Below are positions 46,086-55,130 of a DNA stretch of 64,000 nucleotides, piece by piece; position 1 is the stretch's first letter, and every line of letters starts with the position of its first letter. The stretch covers positions 62,001 through 126,000 of the forward strand of contig ATWC01000001.1 in assembly GCA_000421045.1 (NCBI GenBank), given 5' to 3'. A model generated the notes under the pieces. It saw nothing but the letters and a program-made list of their open reading frames with translations, searched no databases and was not told the DNA's origin. The position numbers and the translations under genes are program-made. This stretch comes from Lachnospiraceae bacterium NK4A179. GTDB taxonomy: Bacteria > Bacillota > Clostridia > Lachnospirales > Lachnospiraceae.

Positions 46086-48506
46086 TTATGCTTCTATATC
46101 AAATTCAATCCAGATAGTTTCTCCCATATTATTAGTTACATTAAGGTAGGCTTTGCCAGACTTGCCAACAGTCTTAACATATGTTCCACCCATACCACCC
46201 TGAAGTGATATAACCTTTGGTCCAATAATTTCTATAGGTCCATCTGCCTCAAGAGTAATTGGATCATTATAGAAATTAAGTAAACCGCCATTCTCATCAA
46301 GTGCTCTTATTCTTACCGCTGCCACGTCATAAGTCTTAGTTTCCTTAAGTACCTGTGATGAAGGTTTAAGTTCAAGGTGCGGCTTAGTAGAAGTAGATAC
46401 AACAAGTTCTTTAACTACCTTGCCATCCTTTACTGCCTCAAATCTGTATGAAACAGCCTTACCCCCCCAGTTACCAATATATTTGTTATAAAGAGTTACA
46501 GCATCAGTCATCTGCATATGATACTTGGCAGCCAGGTATCCTGCCTTAAGCATAAATGCCGGAGATAACTTATATAACCCAACGCCAGCCACCTGATTAA
46601 GAAGTCCTTTGATTTCTTCTGCCTTCTTATATGGCATACCTTCTTTTTCAACCAGCGCATTGCCAATATAGTCATCAATCTTAATTGGGCCATGTGGTAT
46701 ATTCTTATACTTTGTATCCTTAGCAGAGTATACCTTTAATAACTCCCCATTCTTATACATCTTTACGCGGTCAGCATTGGTAATTATATATACATCACCA
46801 ACATTGCCACCTGAATGCTCTCCGATATTCATTGCTGATGAAATTTCAAGCACCGGTGACTCATCGCTCTGAGCTGCATAAAGATATGCTGCCAGCTTAG
46901 GATTTCTAAATATGTCACATACACCGTGGTAGCAGATTCTGTCCCCACTTCCAAAGTCCTTATGTGTGTTATAGTCAAACATACACCAGCCAAATGAACC
47001 AGCTATATCGCTTTCACCTGCTGCCCCATTAAGTACGTTAGCATGTCTGAGCATATGCTCCTGTCTGTGCTCTTCGCTGTCGTATGTTTTAGTCGGGAAC
47101 ATATGACCATTATATTCAGTTATAAGATACGGTTTCTTTACATCCGGTGTAACTGCTGCCTTTTTTGATACTCCGGCATTGGTTCCAAAGTGGCTGAAGT
47201 CATTGAATGTAAATACATCTTCCTGGAATATGCCCTTCTTGTAACATCTTACACCGCCCGTCTGCCTTGAAGGATCTTCCTTATGAGCCATAATATTAGT
47301 TCTCTCATAGAACTTTTCATCATCAACTGATTCGTTGATTCTTACGCCCCAAAGAATAATTGACGGATGATTGATATTCTGTCTTATCATATCCTTTACA
47401 TTATTAACAGCTATATCTTTCCATTCATCGCCGCCAATATGCTGCCATCCTGGAATCTCTGTAAAGACAAGGAGTCCTATCTCATCGCACTTATCAAAAA
47501 ATGCCTGATCTTGTGGATAATGAGAAGTTCTTACTGCATTAAGTCCAAGTTCATACTTAAGAATCTCTGCATCAAATTCCTGCATAGAATCCGGCATAGC
47601 ATATCCAACATAAGCATATGACTGGTGACGATTAAGTCCTCGTATTTTATACTTCTTACCATTAAGATAAAATCCGTTTGTTTTAAATACAGCTTTTCTG
47701 TATCCAAATGTTGTTTCCATGGTATCGATTATGTTACCATCTTCATCAACTAAATCTGTTTTAAGTTCATAAAGAGCAGGATTTTCCGGCTCCCAAAGCG
47801 TTACCTCACTATCAGATGCCTTTACTATGGTTACCTCTCCTGTAACCTGTTCTTCTCCCGCCTTATAATATTCTTCCTGACCTTTTTTTCTAAGATACTG
47901 AACCAGTTTCATAGAATCAGAAGGGTTCACTATGTGAACTTTTGAATATGCAGCTGACCGCTTACAGTACATATGTCCATCTTCTTCATATCTGTCTGAT
48001 AGTTTAGTATCAACAGCAATACGACTTATATGAGACATTTCCTTCACTTCAAGGTAAACGTCTCTATAGATTCCGCCATATGTCATATAGTCGATTGCAA
48101 AGCCAAAAGGCGGCTGGTTAAGACTTTCGTTACTGTCACAGCGAACAGTTATAACATTGTCATTCCCGTAGTTGACATATTCTGCAATATCAGTAGTAAA
48201 TGCTGTATAACCACACTGATGCTTTGCTACTTCCTGTCCGTTAACATATACAGTTGCCTGGTGAGCAACTCCTGCAAAGGTAAGAAGTATAGACTTCCCC
48301 TTCCACTCTTTTTCTATATAAATGTGTCTTCTGTATCCACTCACCATCTGATATATGCTTTCATCAAAGTAGTGAAGCGGCATATCCTTAACATTGTGCG
48401 GAATAAGCACATCTTCCATAGCCGATTCATCATAAGATACTCCGGTCATCTCATCACAAAACTTCTCTGCAAATTTCCAATCGCGATCAAGATATATTCT
48501 TTCCAT
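46086..48506 (-). CDS. GH2 beta-galactosidase
   Basis: This 806-residue cytoplasmic protein has a sugar-binding jelly roll (1-160), an immunoglobulin-like domain (160-270) and a TIM barrel (270-560). The acid/base is Glu392 in GVRINES and the nucleophile is Glu464 in LITEYNGH. C-terminal Ig-like domains (DUF4982-type, about 600-800) are typical of this GH2 subgroup, which is shorter than LacZ. It hydrolyses beta-galactosides, probably lactose or plant/host galacto-oligosaccharides. It lies 33 bp after the lacI-type gene. Confidence 0.9.
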   Translation of the reverse strand: MERIYLDRDWKFAEKFCDEMTGVSYDESAMEDVLIPHNVKDMPLHYFDESIYQMVSGYRRHIYIEKEWKGKSILLTFAGVAHQATVYVNGQEVAKHQCGYTAFTTDIAEYVNYGNDNVITVRCDSNESLNQPPFGFAIDYMTYGGIYRDVYLEVKEMSHISRIAVDTKLSDRYEEDGHMYCKRSAAYSKVHIVNPSDSMKLVQYLRKKGQEEYYKAGEEQVTGEVTIVKASDSEVTLWEPENPALYELKTDLVDEDGNIIDTMETTFGYRKAVFKTNGFYLNGKKYKIRGLNRHQSYAYVGYAMPDSMQEFDAEILKYELGLNAVRTSHYPQDQAFFDKCDEIGLLVFTEIPGWQHIGGDEWKDIAVNNVKDMIRQNINHPSIILWGVRINESVDDEKFYERTNIMAHKEDPSRQTGGVRCYKKGIFQEDVFTFNDFSHFGTNAGVSKKAAVTPDVKKPYLITEYNGHMFPTKTYDSEEHRQEHMLRHANVLNGAAGESDIAGSFGWCMFDYNTHKDFGSGDRICYHGVCDIFRNPKLAAYLYAAQSDESPVLEISSAMNIGEHSGGNVGDVYIITNADRVKMYKNGELLKVYSAKDTKYKNIPHGPIKIDDYIGNALVEKEGMPYKKAEEIKGLLNQVAGVGLYKLSPAFMLKAGYLAAKYHMQMTDAVTLYNKYIGNWGGKAVSYRFEAVKDGKVVKELVVSTSTKPHLELKPSSQVLKETKTYDVAAVRIRALDENGGLLNFYNDPITLEADGPIEIIGPKVISLQGGMGGTYVKTVGKSGKAYLNVTNNMGETIWIEFDIEA

Positions 48507-48539
48507 ACTTAATTCTCCTCTATAAAGAAAATAAACCTC

Positions 48540-49547
48540 TTAGTATCTAACCTGCTCCGATGATTTTCGAATCTCAAGCTTGCATGGAATCTTAAGAGAG
48601 ATAGGTCCACTTAAGTTATACTTAATATCTCCCAGAAGAAGATTTACACTGTGCTTGCCCATATCATACGATGGTGCATCGAGTGATGTGAGTTCCGGAA
48701 CCGCATATCTTGCTGTAGCGGAATTATTACACCCGATAAATGCTATATCTCTTGGTATCTTAAGTCCTGCCTCTTTTGCCGCCTTCATAGCTCCAACAGC
48801 TATCTCATCACTTGCTGCAAATATTGCGGTTGGTTCCTTAGGAAGTATCTGTTTCATAAGACTGTATCCGGAATCCTGTGTAAACTTATCCTCTAAAACC
48901 AACTCTTCATCATATAATGAATGTTCTTTCATAGTATTGATGTAAGAATTCTTTCTCTCATCCATAAAGATCTCATTTTCATCTATATATTCGATACCTC
49001 CAAGATAAGCTATTCTCTTGTATCCGTCTTTAATTAACCTTTCAAGAGCATCTTTTACTCCCTGTCTAAAGTCCATAGATACAAAACTCACTCCATCAAA
49101 GCCGTTAAGTCTTGGTATTGATGACATAGCCATATCCGCAACAACAATACGCTTGCATATATTTGCATAATGAATTATTTTTCTCTCGCCAAACTTTCCA
49201 AGAAGAATGATTCCATCAACCTCTGCAAGTTTACTATCTAAATCTTCATCATCTTCCATATATCTGCTAAGAAATGTACCTGATATTCTACATGTATCTA
49301 TTATTCCCGAAGCAGCATTTTGATAATATTTATCGCTGATATCATGGTCTACATTAACCCACTGGATAAGGGCAAGTTTTATTCCATCTTTTATCTTTAC
49401 CCCTTTAAGATAGCCAACATCCTCAGCTGCTTTTCTAATACGAAGTTTTGTATTCTCTGATATAGGAACATCCTTTGACGCCAGTACTCTCGATACTGTC
49501 GATATAGATACTCCTGCTCTAAGTGCAACATCTTTTAACGTAGCCAT
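48540..49547 (-). CDS. LacI-family transcriptional regulator of the galactoside genes
   Basis: This 335-residue protein has an N-terminal helix-turn-helix TLKDVALRAGVSISTVSRVLA, a hinge helix (about 45-60) and a periplasmic-binding-like effector domain (60-330) containing IFAASDEIAVGAMKA. It is the first gene of the minus-strand galactosidase operon and is divergent from galK, so it can control both directions. The region in front of it contains repeated ATAATGCAAAT elements and a palindromic CTATGCAATAG that are its likely operators. The effector is probably galactose or a galactoside. Confidence 0.9.
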   Translation of the reverse strand: MATLKDVALRAGVSISTVSRVLASKDVPISENTKLRIRKAAEDVGYLKGVKIKDGIKLALIQWVNVDHDISDKYYQNAASGIIDTCRISGTFLSRYMEDDEDLDSKLAEVDGIILLGKFGERKIIHYANICKRIVVADMAMSSIPRLNGFDGVSFVSMDFRQGVKDALERLIKDGYKRIAYLGGIEYIDENEIFMDERKNSYINTMKEHSLYDEELVLEDKFTQDSGYSLMKQILPKEPTAIFAASDEIAVGAMKAAKEAGLKIPRDIAFIGCNNSATARYAVPELTSLDAPSYDMGKHSVNLLLGDIKYNLSGPISLKIPCKLEIRKSSEQVRY

Positions 49548-49590
49548 ATTCTGCCTCCTTATATTGTTTAGATTAATGTTAGTATATATA

Positions 49591-49623
49591 ATAATGCAAA
49601 TCTATGCAATAGATAATGCAAAT
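49591..49623. promoter_or_regulatory. Paired ATAATGCAAAT elements, probable LacI-type operators
   Basis: ATAATGCAAAT occurs at 49591-49601 and 49613-49623, exactly 22 bp apart, with the near palindrome CTATGCAATAG in between. They lie between the LacI-type gene and galK. Confidence 0.5.
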
Positions 49624-49649
49624 ATTTTTAATTATTTTCGTATTTTGCA

Positions 49650-49679
49650 TTGACATTTGCATTATGAGTGTACTATATT
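49650..49679 (+). promoter_or_regulatory. galK promoter with embedded operator element
   Basis: TTGACA (49650-49655), an 18-base spacer, TATATT (49674-49679). The spacer contains ATTTGCATTAT (49655-49665), an inverted third copy of the element seen upstream, so repressor binding would block polymerase. Confidence 0.6.
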
Positions 49680-49724
49680 ATGGATAAAGGAGAGAGACCT
49701 TTACTATAGATAGGAGGTAGAAAA

Positions 49725-51020
49725 ATGAGTCTTATAACCCCCGCCATTAAAGAAAGACTAACTCAGATATACGGTAATAATCCCCAGATAATCTCATATC
49801 AAAAAGAGCGTTACGAAAAGGCTATGCAAAACTATGCAAATATTTTTGTATCAGAATCTGAATTCCACATTTTTTCTGCTTCCGGTCGCACTGAAATAGG
49901 AGGCAACCATACCGACCACCAGATGGGTCAGGTTTTGGCTGCTTCCCTTAGTATAGATTCCATCGCAGTAACTTCGATGAATAACAGTATGGAGGTTAAA
50001 CTCTACTCTGAAGGATACAAGATGTTTACTGTGGATCTTACCAGCTTAGATGTTAAAGACGATGAACTCGGTACAACCACCGGTCTTATAAGAGGTGTCG
50101 CTGCTGGATTTGCAAAAAAAGGGCTTAAGATAGGTGGTTTTAACGCTTACGTTGTAAGCGATGTTCTTAGTGGTTCAGGCCTGTCATCTTCCGCCTCATT
50201 CGAATCCCTTGTAGGAGTTATTTTTTCAGGACTTTTCAACGAAGGAAAAGTTTCTACTGTAGACATAGCCAAGATAGGGCAGTTTGCAGAAAACGTATAT
50301 ATGGGTAAACCTTGCGGCCTTATGGATCAGATGGCATGTGCTGTTGGTGGATTTGTTCACATAGATTTTAAGAAAGAGTCTGATACAGATTGTTTTATGG
50401 ATAATTCTTATCCTTCATATGAAAAGATTGAATTCAATCCTGCTGATTATGGTTATACTCTTTGCATTACAGATACAAAAGGCTCTCACGCAGGTCTTAC
50501 TGACGAATACGCTGCTATACCAGCTGAGATGAAGGCCGTTGCAGCTTGCTTTGGTAAAGAGGTATTGAGCCAGGTATCAGAAGAAGAATTCATAAAAAAC
50601 ATAGCATATATCAAAACCAAAGTTGGTGACAGAAGCGTTCTTAGAGCCATTCACTACTTTGAAGAAAACAAGAGAGTCATAAAAGAAGCTAAAGCACTTG
50701 AAGAAAACAACTTTGATGCTTTTCTAAAGCAGTTCTTAGCTTCTGGAAATTCATCATACAAGTACCTTCAGAATATTTATTCTTGCAAGGATGTTACAAC
50801 CCAGCCAATATCTGCAGCTCTTGCAGTTAGCGACATGATACTGGATACGCCTAATAAAGGTATAGCCCGAGTTCACGGCGGCGGTTTTGCAGGAACTATT
50901 CAGTCATTTGTAAAGAATGAGTATGTAGATGAATATATAAAAGTTATGGACAGTATGTTTGGAGAAGGCGTTTCTACAAAGCAGTACATAAGAAAGTACG
51001 GATGTGTGCAGGTGATATAA
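49725..51020 (+). CDS. galK: Galactokinase
   Basis: This 431-residue GHMP kinase has the galactokinase signature GRTEIGGNHTDHQMG (about 50-64), the ATP loop LSGSGLSSSASFE (about 143-155) and the C-terminal HGGGFAGT. It phosphorylates alpha-D-galactose to galactose-1-phosphate in the Leloir pathway. An AGGAGGT site precedes the ATG. galT follows on the same strand with a weak hairpin between; galE and galM are not in the window. It is divergent from the LacI-type regulator. Confidence 0.94.
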   Translation: MSLITPAIKERLTQIYGNNPQIISYQKERYEKAMQNYANIFVSESEFHIFSASGRTEIGGNHTDHQMGQVLAASLSIDSIAVTSMNNSMEVKLYSEGYKMFTVDLTSLDVKDDELGTTTGLIRGVAAGFAKKGLKIGGFNAYVVSDVLSGSGLSSSASFESLVGVIFSGLFNEGKVSTVDIAKIGQFAENVYMGKPCGLMDQMACAVGGFVHIDFKKESDTDCFMDNSYPSYEKIEFNPADYGYTLCITDTKGSHAGLTDEYAAIPAEMKAVAACFGKEVLSQVSEEEFIKNIAYIKTKVGDRSVLRAIHYFEENKRVIKEAKALEENNFDAFLKQFLASGNSSYKYLQNIYSCKDVTTQPISAALAVSDMILDTPNKGIARVHGGGFAGTIQSFVKNEYVDEYIKVMDSMFGEGVSTKQYIRKYGCVQVI

Positions 51021-51059
51021 ACATCACTTAGTTAAATACAATATATAGAATGTTACTTC

Positions 51060-51093
51060 AAAGCCGCGGCTAGATTATTAGTTTTGCGGCTTT
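51060..51093 (+). terminator. Hairpin between galK and galT
   Basis: The 8-bp stem AAAGCCGC/GCGGCTTT has an 18-base loop and is followed by a short T-rich stretch. It may reduce read-through from galK to galT or stabilise the galK message. Confidence 0.5.
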
Positions 51094-51109
51094 ATTTACA
51101 GGAGAGATT

Positions 51110-52702
51110 ATGAATAGAAACATTTCAGATTTAATTTATGAATTAATTGAATATGGTAAGAGAACAGGTCTTGTTGAGGCAGATGATGAAATATACTGCA
51201 GCAACAGGCTTCTAGAGTTATTTGAAGTTTCAGAATATAGACCTGATATTTTGGATTATGCTTCACCAAGCAATGACAGCATAGAGCAATATGCTAGTCG
51301 TCCTCTCCATCTTATCTTAGAAGATATGCTTTCGTATGCAGTAGAAAAAGAACTCTGCCAGGATACTGCTGCATCTAAAGATTTATTTGATACAAAGATT
51401 ATGGGACTTATTACCCCTGCACCATCTGTAGTTAGAAAAGAATTCGCTTCCAGATTATCTGCATCAGCAAAAGCAGCTACTGACTATTACTACAACTTTT
51501 CCAAGGCAACCAACTATATTCGTACAGATAGAATAGCTAAGGACATAAAGTGGACTACTGATGTACCATACGGTACTTTAGATATAACTATTAACTTATC
51601 TAAACCTGAAAAGGATCCAAGAGATATTGCCAATGCATTAAAGGCCACAAAGTCTAGCTACCCAAAGTGTCTTCTTTGTAAAGAAAATGAAGGCTACGCA
51701 GGCACTCTTTCGCATCCAGCAAGACAGAATCACAGAATTATACCTATTACTCTTGGTGGTGAGCAGTATTATATGCAGTATTCGCCATATGTATATTACA
51801 ATGAGCACTGCATAATCTTTAATGAAAAGCACACTCCTATGAAGATTGACCATGGAACATTTGTAAAGTTCATGGATTTCTTAAAGTTATTTCCACACTA
51901 TACTATAGGCTCTAATGCAGACCTTCCTATTGTCGGCGGTTCTATCCTTACTCATGATCATTTTCAGGGTGGATGCTATGAATTCCATATGGTTAGAGCT
52001 AAGTACAAAGAGACTTTTGCCCTCAAAGACTTTCCAGATATTAAAGCAGGTATCATTAACTGGCCTCTTTCCACCATCAGACTTCAGTCAAAGAACCCTG
52101 ACAGTATAATAGCAGCTTCAGATAAGATACTTGATGCATGGAGAAATTATACCGACGAAGATGCTTACATCTTTGCATATACAGACGAATACGGAGTTAG
52201 AACTCCTCACAACACTATCACTCCTATTGCAAGGATGAGAGGCGACCTTTTCGAGATAGACCTTGTACTTCGTAATAATATCACTACAGAAGAATGTCCT
52301 ATGGGACTATACCACCCACACAAGGAATACCACCATATCAAGAAAGAGAATATCGGCCTTATAGAGGTTATGGGTCTTGCTATACTTCCTGCAAGACTAA
52401 AATCCGAGTTTAAACAAATCGCTGAAATAATAAACAGCCACGCTTCCCTAGAGAAAAATGTAGCTGTAGATAAGATATATTCTGAACTATTAGCTTCAGA
52501 TAAGTTGACCCCTCACGGAGACTGGGTTAAGGAAATCTTAACCAAAGAGGATTCGATACCAGATAGCTCACAGATTGATTCTTTCATTCAAAAAGAATGC
52601 GGCATCGTCTTCTCTCATGTACTTGAAGACGCTGGCGTGTTTAAGCTTAATGATAATGGCATAGCTAATTTCATGAAATTTATAGTTGTTTTATGCCATT
52701 AA
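51110..52702 (+). CDS. galT: Galactose-1-phosphate uridylyltransferase, Firmicutes (class II) type
   Basis: This 530-residue protein of the long Firmicutes GalT type (about 500 residues, against about 350 in E. coli) has KCLLCKENEGYAG and NHRIIPI for the N-terminal half and the catalytic-site GGSILTHDHFQGG, with His residues flanking Asp where the classical enzyme has HPHxQ. It transfers UMP between UDP-glucose and galactose-1-phosphate. GGAGAG lies before the ATG. It is the last gene before the right 21-bp repeat. Confidence 0.92.
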   Translation: MNRNISDLIYELIEYGKRTGLVEADDEIYCSNRLLELFEVSEYRPDILDYASPSNDSIEQYASRPLHLILEDMLSYAVEKELCQDTAASKDLFDTKIMGLITPAPSVVRKEFASRLSASAKAATDYYYNFSKATNYIRTDRIAKDIKWTTDVPYGTLDITINLSKPEKDPRDIANALKATKSSYPKCLLCKENEGYAGTLSHPARQNHRIIPITLGGEQYYMQYSPYVYYNEHCIIFNEKHTPMKIDHGTFVKFMDFLKLFPHYTIGSNADLPIVGGSILTHDHFQGGCYEFHMVRAKYKETFALKDFPDIKAGIINWPLSTIRLQSKNPDSIIAASDKILDAWRNYTDEDAYIFAYTDEYGVRTPHNTITPIARMRGDLFEIDLVLRNNITTEECPMGLYHPHKEYHHIKKENIGLIEVMGLAILPARLKSEFKQIAEIINSHASLEKNVAVDKIYSELLASDKLTPHGDWVKEILTKEDSIPDSSQIDSFIQKECGIVFSHVLEDAGVFKLNDNGIANFMKFIVVLCH

Positions 52703-52723
52703 GCTTTACACTTTTTCCCGTAT

Positions 52724-52744
52724 TTCAATGGTTTTCCATCGCAT
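52724..52744 (+). repeat. Right copy of 21-bp direct repeat flanking the galactoside region
   Basis: Identical to 41200-41220, 22 bp after the galT stop. The two copies enclose about 11.5 kb containing only the FRG gene and the galactoside regulon. Confidence 0.8.
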
Positions 52745-52845
52745 GTATATATTTTCCCCAACACCACCCTCACCTGATAACTGACAATAGGTAATAACAA
52801 TACACATTGATCGTACACATGTAACATTACAGGACGTAACTGTAA

Positions 52846-52915
52846 GATAGGGATTCGAACCCATTATACGTGCCCAGCGTACAAACCGGAGGTGCGATAC
52901 ATTCTCTATCGCGGA
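52846..52915 (-). other. tRNA-like remnant (T-arm-like sequence) next to the right repeat
   Basis: On the minus strand GGGTTCGAATCCC (52850-52862) has the conserved TTCGAAT loop of a tRNA T-arm. GCGATA-GAGAATG-TATCGC (52894-52912) forms a 6-bp stem with a 7-base loop at roughly arm distance. I could not build a complete cloverleaf or identify an anticodon, so this is at most a decayed or partial tRNA, or a mimic. The rest of the gap 52745-52949 shows nothing else. Confidence 0.3.
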
Positions 52916-52949
52916 GATCATGTCCACCTTATCAGGCTACCAGCTTTAT

Positions 52950-53402
52950 TTAAAGAAGTTCCGTCGTCCAGTTTGCCTCCTGCAATTTATCATCCAGCAG
53001 ACGCAGCTCCTTGGAATACCCATCCAGCTGTTTCTGCATCTCTGCCACATCTACCGTGCTCAGTATCTTGATCTCTTTATTCGAATAGCGATCGATCTTG
53101 TTGCTGGCAATAGTAAGGAAATCCCTGTAAATCTTTATCTTCTGCTTAAGTACATCCCGCTTTGCTATGTATTCTGTAATAGTAAGACCGTCAAGTTTTG
53201 TGGAACTGTTTGTAATATTGATCTTTATTATCAGCTCTTCCAATCGACTCATACATCTCTCAAGTTCCGAAATGAGCTCCAAAGGTTCTTCAGATGGCTT
53301 TTCACCCTCCTGAACCTTTGCATTGCTGTTAAGTCTCTGTGAAAGTTCGTGTATCCTCGTCTGAAGATCTGCTCTCTCCGATAATGCTGTTGCAAGTTTC
53401 AT
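52950..53402 (-). CDS. DIP1984-family protein
   Basis: This 150-residue, almost fully helical and coiled-coil protein begins MKLATALSERADLQTRI, the characteristic start of the DIP1984 family (sometimes labelled septicolysin-like). The LDGLTITEYIAKRDVLK and ending LDDKLQEANWTTELL segments also match. The function is unknown. The ATG at 53402 is preceded by AGGAGGTG; a GTG 30 bp upstream is less likely. It stands alone, 72 bp beyond the WYL regulator gene. Confidence 0.8.
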   Translation of the reverse strand: MKLATALSERADLQTRIHELSQRLNSNAKVQEGEKPSEEPLELISELERCMSRLEELIIKINITNSSTKLDGLTITEYIAKRDVLKQKIKIYRDFLTIASNKIDRYSNKEIKILSTVDVAEMQKQLDGYSKELRLLDDKLQEANWTTELL

Positions 53403-53474
53403 ATTCTGCACCTCCTGCACTTTAACTGACACTAATTTATCTTATTGTATATTAACTAAAATCTTCCAAATGGC

Positions 53475-54464
53475 CTACTTATACATCTTCATCATCGCCG
53501 AAATCTCATTCCTGAATCTTTCCACCACATTCTCCGGCCCCGTTATCTTTACACCTGTCCCCAGTGCAAATATCCATCCCAAAAACTGGTCGCTAACAGC
53601 AATATCAACTGCTATCTGTGACCAGCCTTCCTGATCGGTCGGAGTCACCCTGATATCCCGTCCAAAACGGTCAATGAAGACTCCTACCAGTTCATTTTTA
53701 AACTTAAGCGTAACCTTTTTCTGATCTCCGCCAAACATGCCGAAATTCATCTTGGCATACTTAGCCAGATTGAACTCCCTGAACTTATCACGGCCGGTAC
53801 GCTTCTCTTCCAGTATCTGTATGCTTTTCATCTTATCGACCCTGAAATGCTTGATGCGGTCAGCATCTTCATCATATGCGATCAGATAATAATTTTCATC
53901 ATCCCAGGTCAACGCCCAAGGGCTTACCACGTAAGGCGCCTCCCTTCGGCGCTCCATCTTTCTTTCCAGATTCCACTTCATATACTCGAAACTGATCTGC
54001 CTATTATCGGCAATGGCACGGTGAACATCATCAACAAAGTAATAGATGCTTTCATTCATCGTTTTGACTCTGCCCTGCACGACTACCTGACGCTTCAGTT
54101 GAGTCGCCTCATAATCGCTTGCCATACCGGTCAGTTTCTTTATCAGCTCATTGGATTTCTTCTCCGTTATAAACTTTGAGGACTGTATAGCATCCACAAG
54201 GAGCTTCAGTTCAGCTATCTCAAACTGCTTCTGGCCCACATGATAGTAGAAATTACGCCCTACCTTTTCACCGATAACATCTATTCCGAGCACGCTTAAG
54301 GATTCCAGGTCATCATAGAGGCTTTTCCTGTCAGCGGTCACTCCATATGCTTCAAGATCCTGCTTTATCTCCGGCATCGTTATCATGTGCTCATCATCGG
54401 TCTTTTCCGTCATGATCCTGGCAAGATAATAAAGCTTAAACTTCTGCTTCGTCCCCTTTGGCAT
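53475..54464 (-). CDS. WYL-domain transcriptional regulator
   Basis: This 329-residue protein has an N-terminal winged helix (about 5-75, QKFKLYYLARIMTEKTDDEH) and a WYL domain (about 140-225, APYVVSPWALTWDDENYYLIAYDEDADRIKHFRVDKM). A C-terminal WCX dimer extension (about 240-325) completes it. WYL domains bind nucleic acids or nucleotides, and many such proteins regulate defence or DNA-damage genes. AAAGGAGGG precedes the ATG at 54464; the longer frame to 54515 lacks a site. It ends a four-gene minus-strand run with J-like, HIRAN and Sel1 genes. Confidence 0.88.
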   Translation of the reverse strand: MPKGTKQKFKLYYLARIMTEKTDDEHMITMPEIKQDLEAYGVTADRKSLYDDLESLSVLGIDVIGEKVGRNFYYHVGQKQFEIAELKLLVDAIQSSKFITEKKSNELIKKLTGMASDYEATQLKRQVVVQGRVKTMNESIYYFVDDVHRAIADNRQISFEYMKWNLERKMERRREAPYVVSPWALTWDDENYYLIAYDEDADRIKHFRVDKMKSIQILEEKRTGRDKFREFNLAKYAKMNFGMFGGDQKKVTLKFKNELVGVFIDRFGRDIRVTPTDQEGWSQIAVDIAVSDQFLGWIFALGTGVKITGPENVVERFRNEISAMMKMYK

Positions 54465-54517
54465 GGCCGCGCCCTCCTTTTTCGGAATATGTACCATTTT
54501 AGCACTTTTCCGCATGT

Positions 54518-55117
54518 TTAAGCGAAGTCTATGCCCAATTCATTCAGTCTTTGCTTTGCCTTGATACAATAATCATCCTCACAGCCAAACTCTTCAAACT
54601 TCTTGCCAAGCTCAATGGACTTTCTATAATTAAAAATTGCCTTCTCCATGTTTCTTTCAATGCCTAAACCCTCTTCATAGAGTCTGCCCATATAATAAAA
54701 TCCGCATGGATTATTTCCGTCCATCTTCAAGAGATATTCATAGGCTTTATCATAATTCCCCATATCAAAATAAATCTCACCAATGCAATCGTTCCCAAAT
54801 AAGATTCCCAGATCTGCCGCGGCCTGATAATACTTTATTGCGAGAAGCGGATCCCTGCTATTCCAGTATCCTCCTGCCAGGATCAATGTCCATGGTTCTA
54901 TATTTGCTTTTTGGTCATATGCCAGACCAAAATACCGGCCGGCTTTATCATAGCTTTCACTGACATAATCGCCCTCAAAATACATCTGTGCCAGTGCATA
55001 CATGGCTTCCCCGTCATCCTCAGCCATGGCCGCCTCAAGATATAATTGATAAGCATTCCTAATATTCCCTCGATTTTCCTGCTTTTTTGCCAATTCACAA
55101 AGTTTGCTATTGTTCAT
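54518..55117 (-). CDS. Sel1/TPR-repeat protein
   Basis: This 199-residue protein is built of about five Sel1-like alpha/alpha repeats, for example AMYALAQMYFEGDYVSESYDKA and YYMGRLYEEGLGIERNMEKA. It has no signal peptide, so it is cytoplasmic. Sel1 repeats mediate protein-protein contacts. GGAGGCAG lies before the ATG at 55117; a TTG 24 bp upstream is rejected. It begins 13 bp after the HIRAN gene stop and is followed after 53 bp by the WYL gene. Confidence 0.85.
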   Translation of the reverse strand: MNNSKLCELAKKQENRGNIRNAYQLYLEAAMAEDDGEAMYALAQMYFEGDYVSESYDKAGRYFGLAYDQKANIEPWTLILAGGYWNSRDPLLAIKYYQAAADLGILFGNDCIGEIYFDMGNYDKAYEYLLKMDGNNPCGFYYMGRLYEEGLGIERNMEKAIFNYRKSIELGKKFEEFGCEDDYCIKAKQRLNELGIDFA

Positions 55118-55130
55118 CAGTCTGCCTCCA

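Noticed and set aside
52846-52915. Complete functional tRNA gene
   Set aside because: T-loop sequence is present but the T stem is only 3 bp, no acceptor pairing or anticodon arm could be assigned.
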